Origin: Clostridiaceae bacterium
GTDB lineage: Bacteria; Bacillota_A; Clostridia; Clostridiales; Clostridiaceae
Assembly (NCBI GenBank): GCA_029256485.1
Contig: JAQSXU010000182.1
Coordinates: 1-6,595 of the forward strand
DNA: 6,595 nucleotides
Direction: 5' to 3'
The translations under genes were made by a program, and so were the position numbers. The notes under the pieces were generated by a model, which was not told the DNA's origin, made no database searches, and saw only the letters and a list, made by a program, of their open reading frames with translations. Each line of letters starts with the position of its first letter. Position 1 is the stretch's first letter. This document shows, one piece after another, positions 4,961-6,595 of this stretch.

Positions 4961-6595
4961 TTAATCTTCTATAAGACTTCTAAGTTTAATTTTATTAATA
5001 ATATTTGATGAAATATATGCGCTTAGCATTGAAAATGCGAAGCATACTAATGCTATCATTATCATGTGAGGAACATTTACTGCAAGAGGATATTTTGCTA
5101 TACCAACATTTATAAAAATAAGTGACATAAGTACAGGCGTTGCCTTAAGTGCTAAAGGAACTGCAGCTATAAGAGCAATAATAAATATGAGGAATACTCT
5201 CAGCATAATTGAACATCTTATTTGTCCTGAGGTCATGCCGATTGCCTTATATATTCCAAAGCTCTTTTTCTCTTCATTAATATTCATTAAGGTTATATTA
5301 AATATATTCAGCACACAAATAGAAAGCATTATTGCTACTATAACAGCAACTGAAATAAAGGAACCTGCTGTCATCTGTGACATTTGATCATCAAACTCAC
5401 CCTGCCTTCTAACAATGTCAATATTTTCGCCATATTTACTTTTCATGTTTTTTATGAAGGCATCTATATTTTTTTCATCCTTCAGATTAGCTAAAATATC
5501 CGGTACATAATTAGCATCGGCGTCTTTTACTGTATCATTATATAATCTTATTCCTTTGCCCATACCATTTAAGGATTGATATATTCCCACCACCAGAAGA
5601 TTATATTTTTTATTTTTAACATAAACCTCCATATAGTCCCCTATGTGCATATCATTATTTTTTGAAGTATTTACCGATAGAGACACTTCATTTATTTTCT
5701 TTGGATCACGTCCCTGCAGTTCCATAAAGCCTAATTTCTCTGAATTATCTCCTAGTACCTGGGCTACTGATATTTTTTCAATATCCCCATTTTTATTTTT
5801 AATAGAAGCATCCTGATAAAAATTAAAATATGAATAACAACTTACATCACTATTAGTTTTTAAATCATCCTCCAGTACTTTAAGAAACTTAGCATCTTTT
5901 AAATTAAGCTTTAAATCTATCATGCTATTGTCAAATCCCCAAAGTCCAAAATTTCTGCCCATTGAACTTGTGGTATTTAGAAGATTTACACCTGAAAGTG
6001 CACTGTATAATGTAATTAGAATGGAGACAAATATTAATATGGCTGATTTCTTGTTATTAATTATACTTTTAAATGCCATTGCTTTTATGACACCGAATTT
6101 CATGAATATTTTACTGGAAATATTTCCCGAAACTGAAGAATGCCTGCTTAGAGAAGCTTCCCTTATGGCTTCCACAGGTTTTATCTTATTGGTTTTTCCT
6201 GCGCTTAATAATGAGGTAAAAGTAATGAGTAAAATCATCAATGTAAATGCACTTATAAATGGAAGGGTATAAGACATCTTCAAGGAACTCATTCCAATAG
6301 CCTTTAAAGTTGAAAACATCATCCTGTCTATAACAAATTTGCTGAATATTATTCCAATAATTGATGCTATAACAGATATTATTAAATACTGCATTACATA
6401 AATAGAATTTATAGAAGACTGTGAAAACCCTAATGCCTTATATATACCTATGTTTTTATAGTCCCTATATATATTATTAGATATTACAAATTTGATTATA
6501 AATATTGCAGTAATAATAATGATTATGGAGAAAAATAACATAAACACCCCTGTAAATTTAAGCACTGTTGAATAGTTTGCATAGGTATTTTTGTA
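4961..6595 (-). CDS. FtsX-family ABC transporter permease, 5' end outside the window
   Basis: The C-terminal 544 residues of a membrane permease; the frame stays open to the right edge, so the start is missing. A GTG at 6565 is internal, not the start. Numbering from the edge, one FtsX domain shows helices near 19-38, 70-88 and 112-132, with IYKALG at 51-56 and KIKPVEAIRE at 137-146. A single helix follows at about 185-202, then a roughly 205-residue extracytoplasmic domain. A second FtsX domain has helices near 413-437, 463-485 and 508-530 with IYKAIG at 448-453. This is a duplicated layout of helix, outer domain and three helices. It predicts a missing N-terminal helix plus outer domain, eight helices in all, rather than the ten-helix BceB type. 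An ATPase subunit must be supplied elsewhere, probably upstream beyond the edge. The substrate is unknown; lipid, peptide or antimicrobial export are possibilities. The nearby two-component genes suggest shared regulation. Confidence 0.93.
   Translation of the reverse strand, partial: YKNTYANYSTVLKFTGVFMLFFSIIIIITAIFIIKFVISNNIYRDYKNIGIYKALGFSQSSINSIYVMQYLIISVIASIIGIIFSKFVIDRMMFSTLKAIGMSSLKMSYTLPFISAFTLMILLITFTSLLSAGKTNKIKPVEAIREASLSRHSSVSGNISSKIFMKFGVIKAMAFKSIINNKKSAILIFVSILITLYSALSGVNLLNTTSSMGRNFGLWGFDNSMIDLKLNLKDAKFLKVLEDDLKTNSDVSCYSYFNFYQDASIKNKNGDIEKISVAQVLGDNSEKLGFMELQGRDPKKINEVSLSVNTSKNNDMHIGDYMEVYVKNKKYNLLVVGIYQSLNGMGKGIRLYNDTVKDADANYVPDILANLKDEKNIDAFIKNMKSKYGENIDIVRRQGEFDDQMSQMTAGSFISVAVIVAIMLSICVLNIFNITLMNINEEKKSFGIYKAIGMTSGQIRCSIMLRVFLIFIIALIAAVPLALKATPVLMSLIFINVGIAKYPLAVNVPHMIMIALVCFAFSMLSAYISSNIINKIKLRSLIED

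Noticed and set aside
5922..6272. Plus-strand frame of 116 codons
   Set aside because: It is antisense to the permease coding region, with no ribosome binding site and no recognisable motif.
6563..6565. GTG as start codon of the permease
   Set aside because: The frame is open without a stop to the window edge, and the FtsX domain would begin abruptly at a membrane helix. The true start must lie beyond the edge.

Overview
The window looks like chromosome from a low-GC Gram-positive anaerobe, most likely Clostridium in the broad sense. The base composition is very AT-rich, the ribosome binding sites are strong GAGGAG or AAGGAGG types, and the proteins resemble families common in Clostridium and Bacillus. 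No RNA operon, CRISPR array, integrase or transposase was seen. Family assignments come from motif recognition alone; no search was run.

Left part (1-2626, plus strand). After about 290 bases without a convincing gene there are three small accessory-type genes. The first is a protein that joins an N-terminal cluster of eight cysteines (YkgJ-like) to C-terminal pentapeptide repeats. The second is a stand-alone TfoX C-terminal domain protein. The third is an HD-domain phosphohydrolase. A 225-base gap before the HD gene holds a nested set of inverted repeats with plausible promoters on both strands. It is either a structured leader of the HD gene or a short minus-strand RNA. The stretch ends with a 59-residue remnant of a small membrane protein, cut short by a stop codon.

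Right part (2757-6595, minus strand). This is a signalling and transport locus, convergent to the left part. In transcription order it holds the C-terminal two thirds or so of an FtsX-type ABC transporter permease (its start lies beyond the right edge), an OmpR-type response regulator, and a membrane sensor histidine kinase. Regulator and kinase overlap by four bases (ATGA). The 96-base gap between permease and regulator holds an extended -10 promoter and, at its predicted start site, a long inverted repeat that could be an operator or a terminator.

The likely logic of the right part is that the kinase senses an extracytoplasmic signal and phosphorylates the regulator, which may control the neighbouring transporter and its own genes. 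The left genes show no obvious functional link to each other and look like a series of single accessory genes. The remnant gene at about 2450-2626 suggests that the join between the two parts is an old rearrangement or deletion junction.
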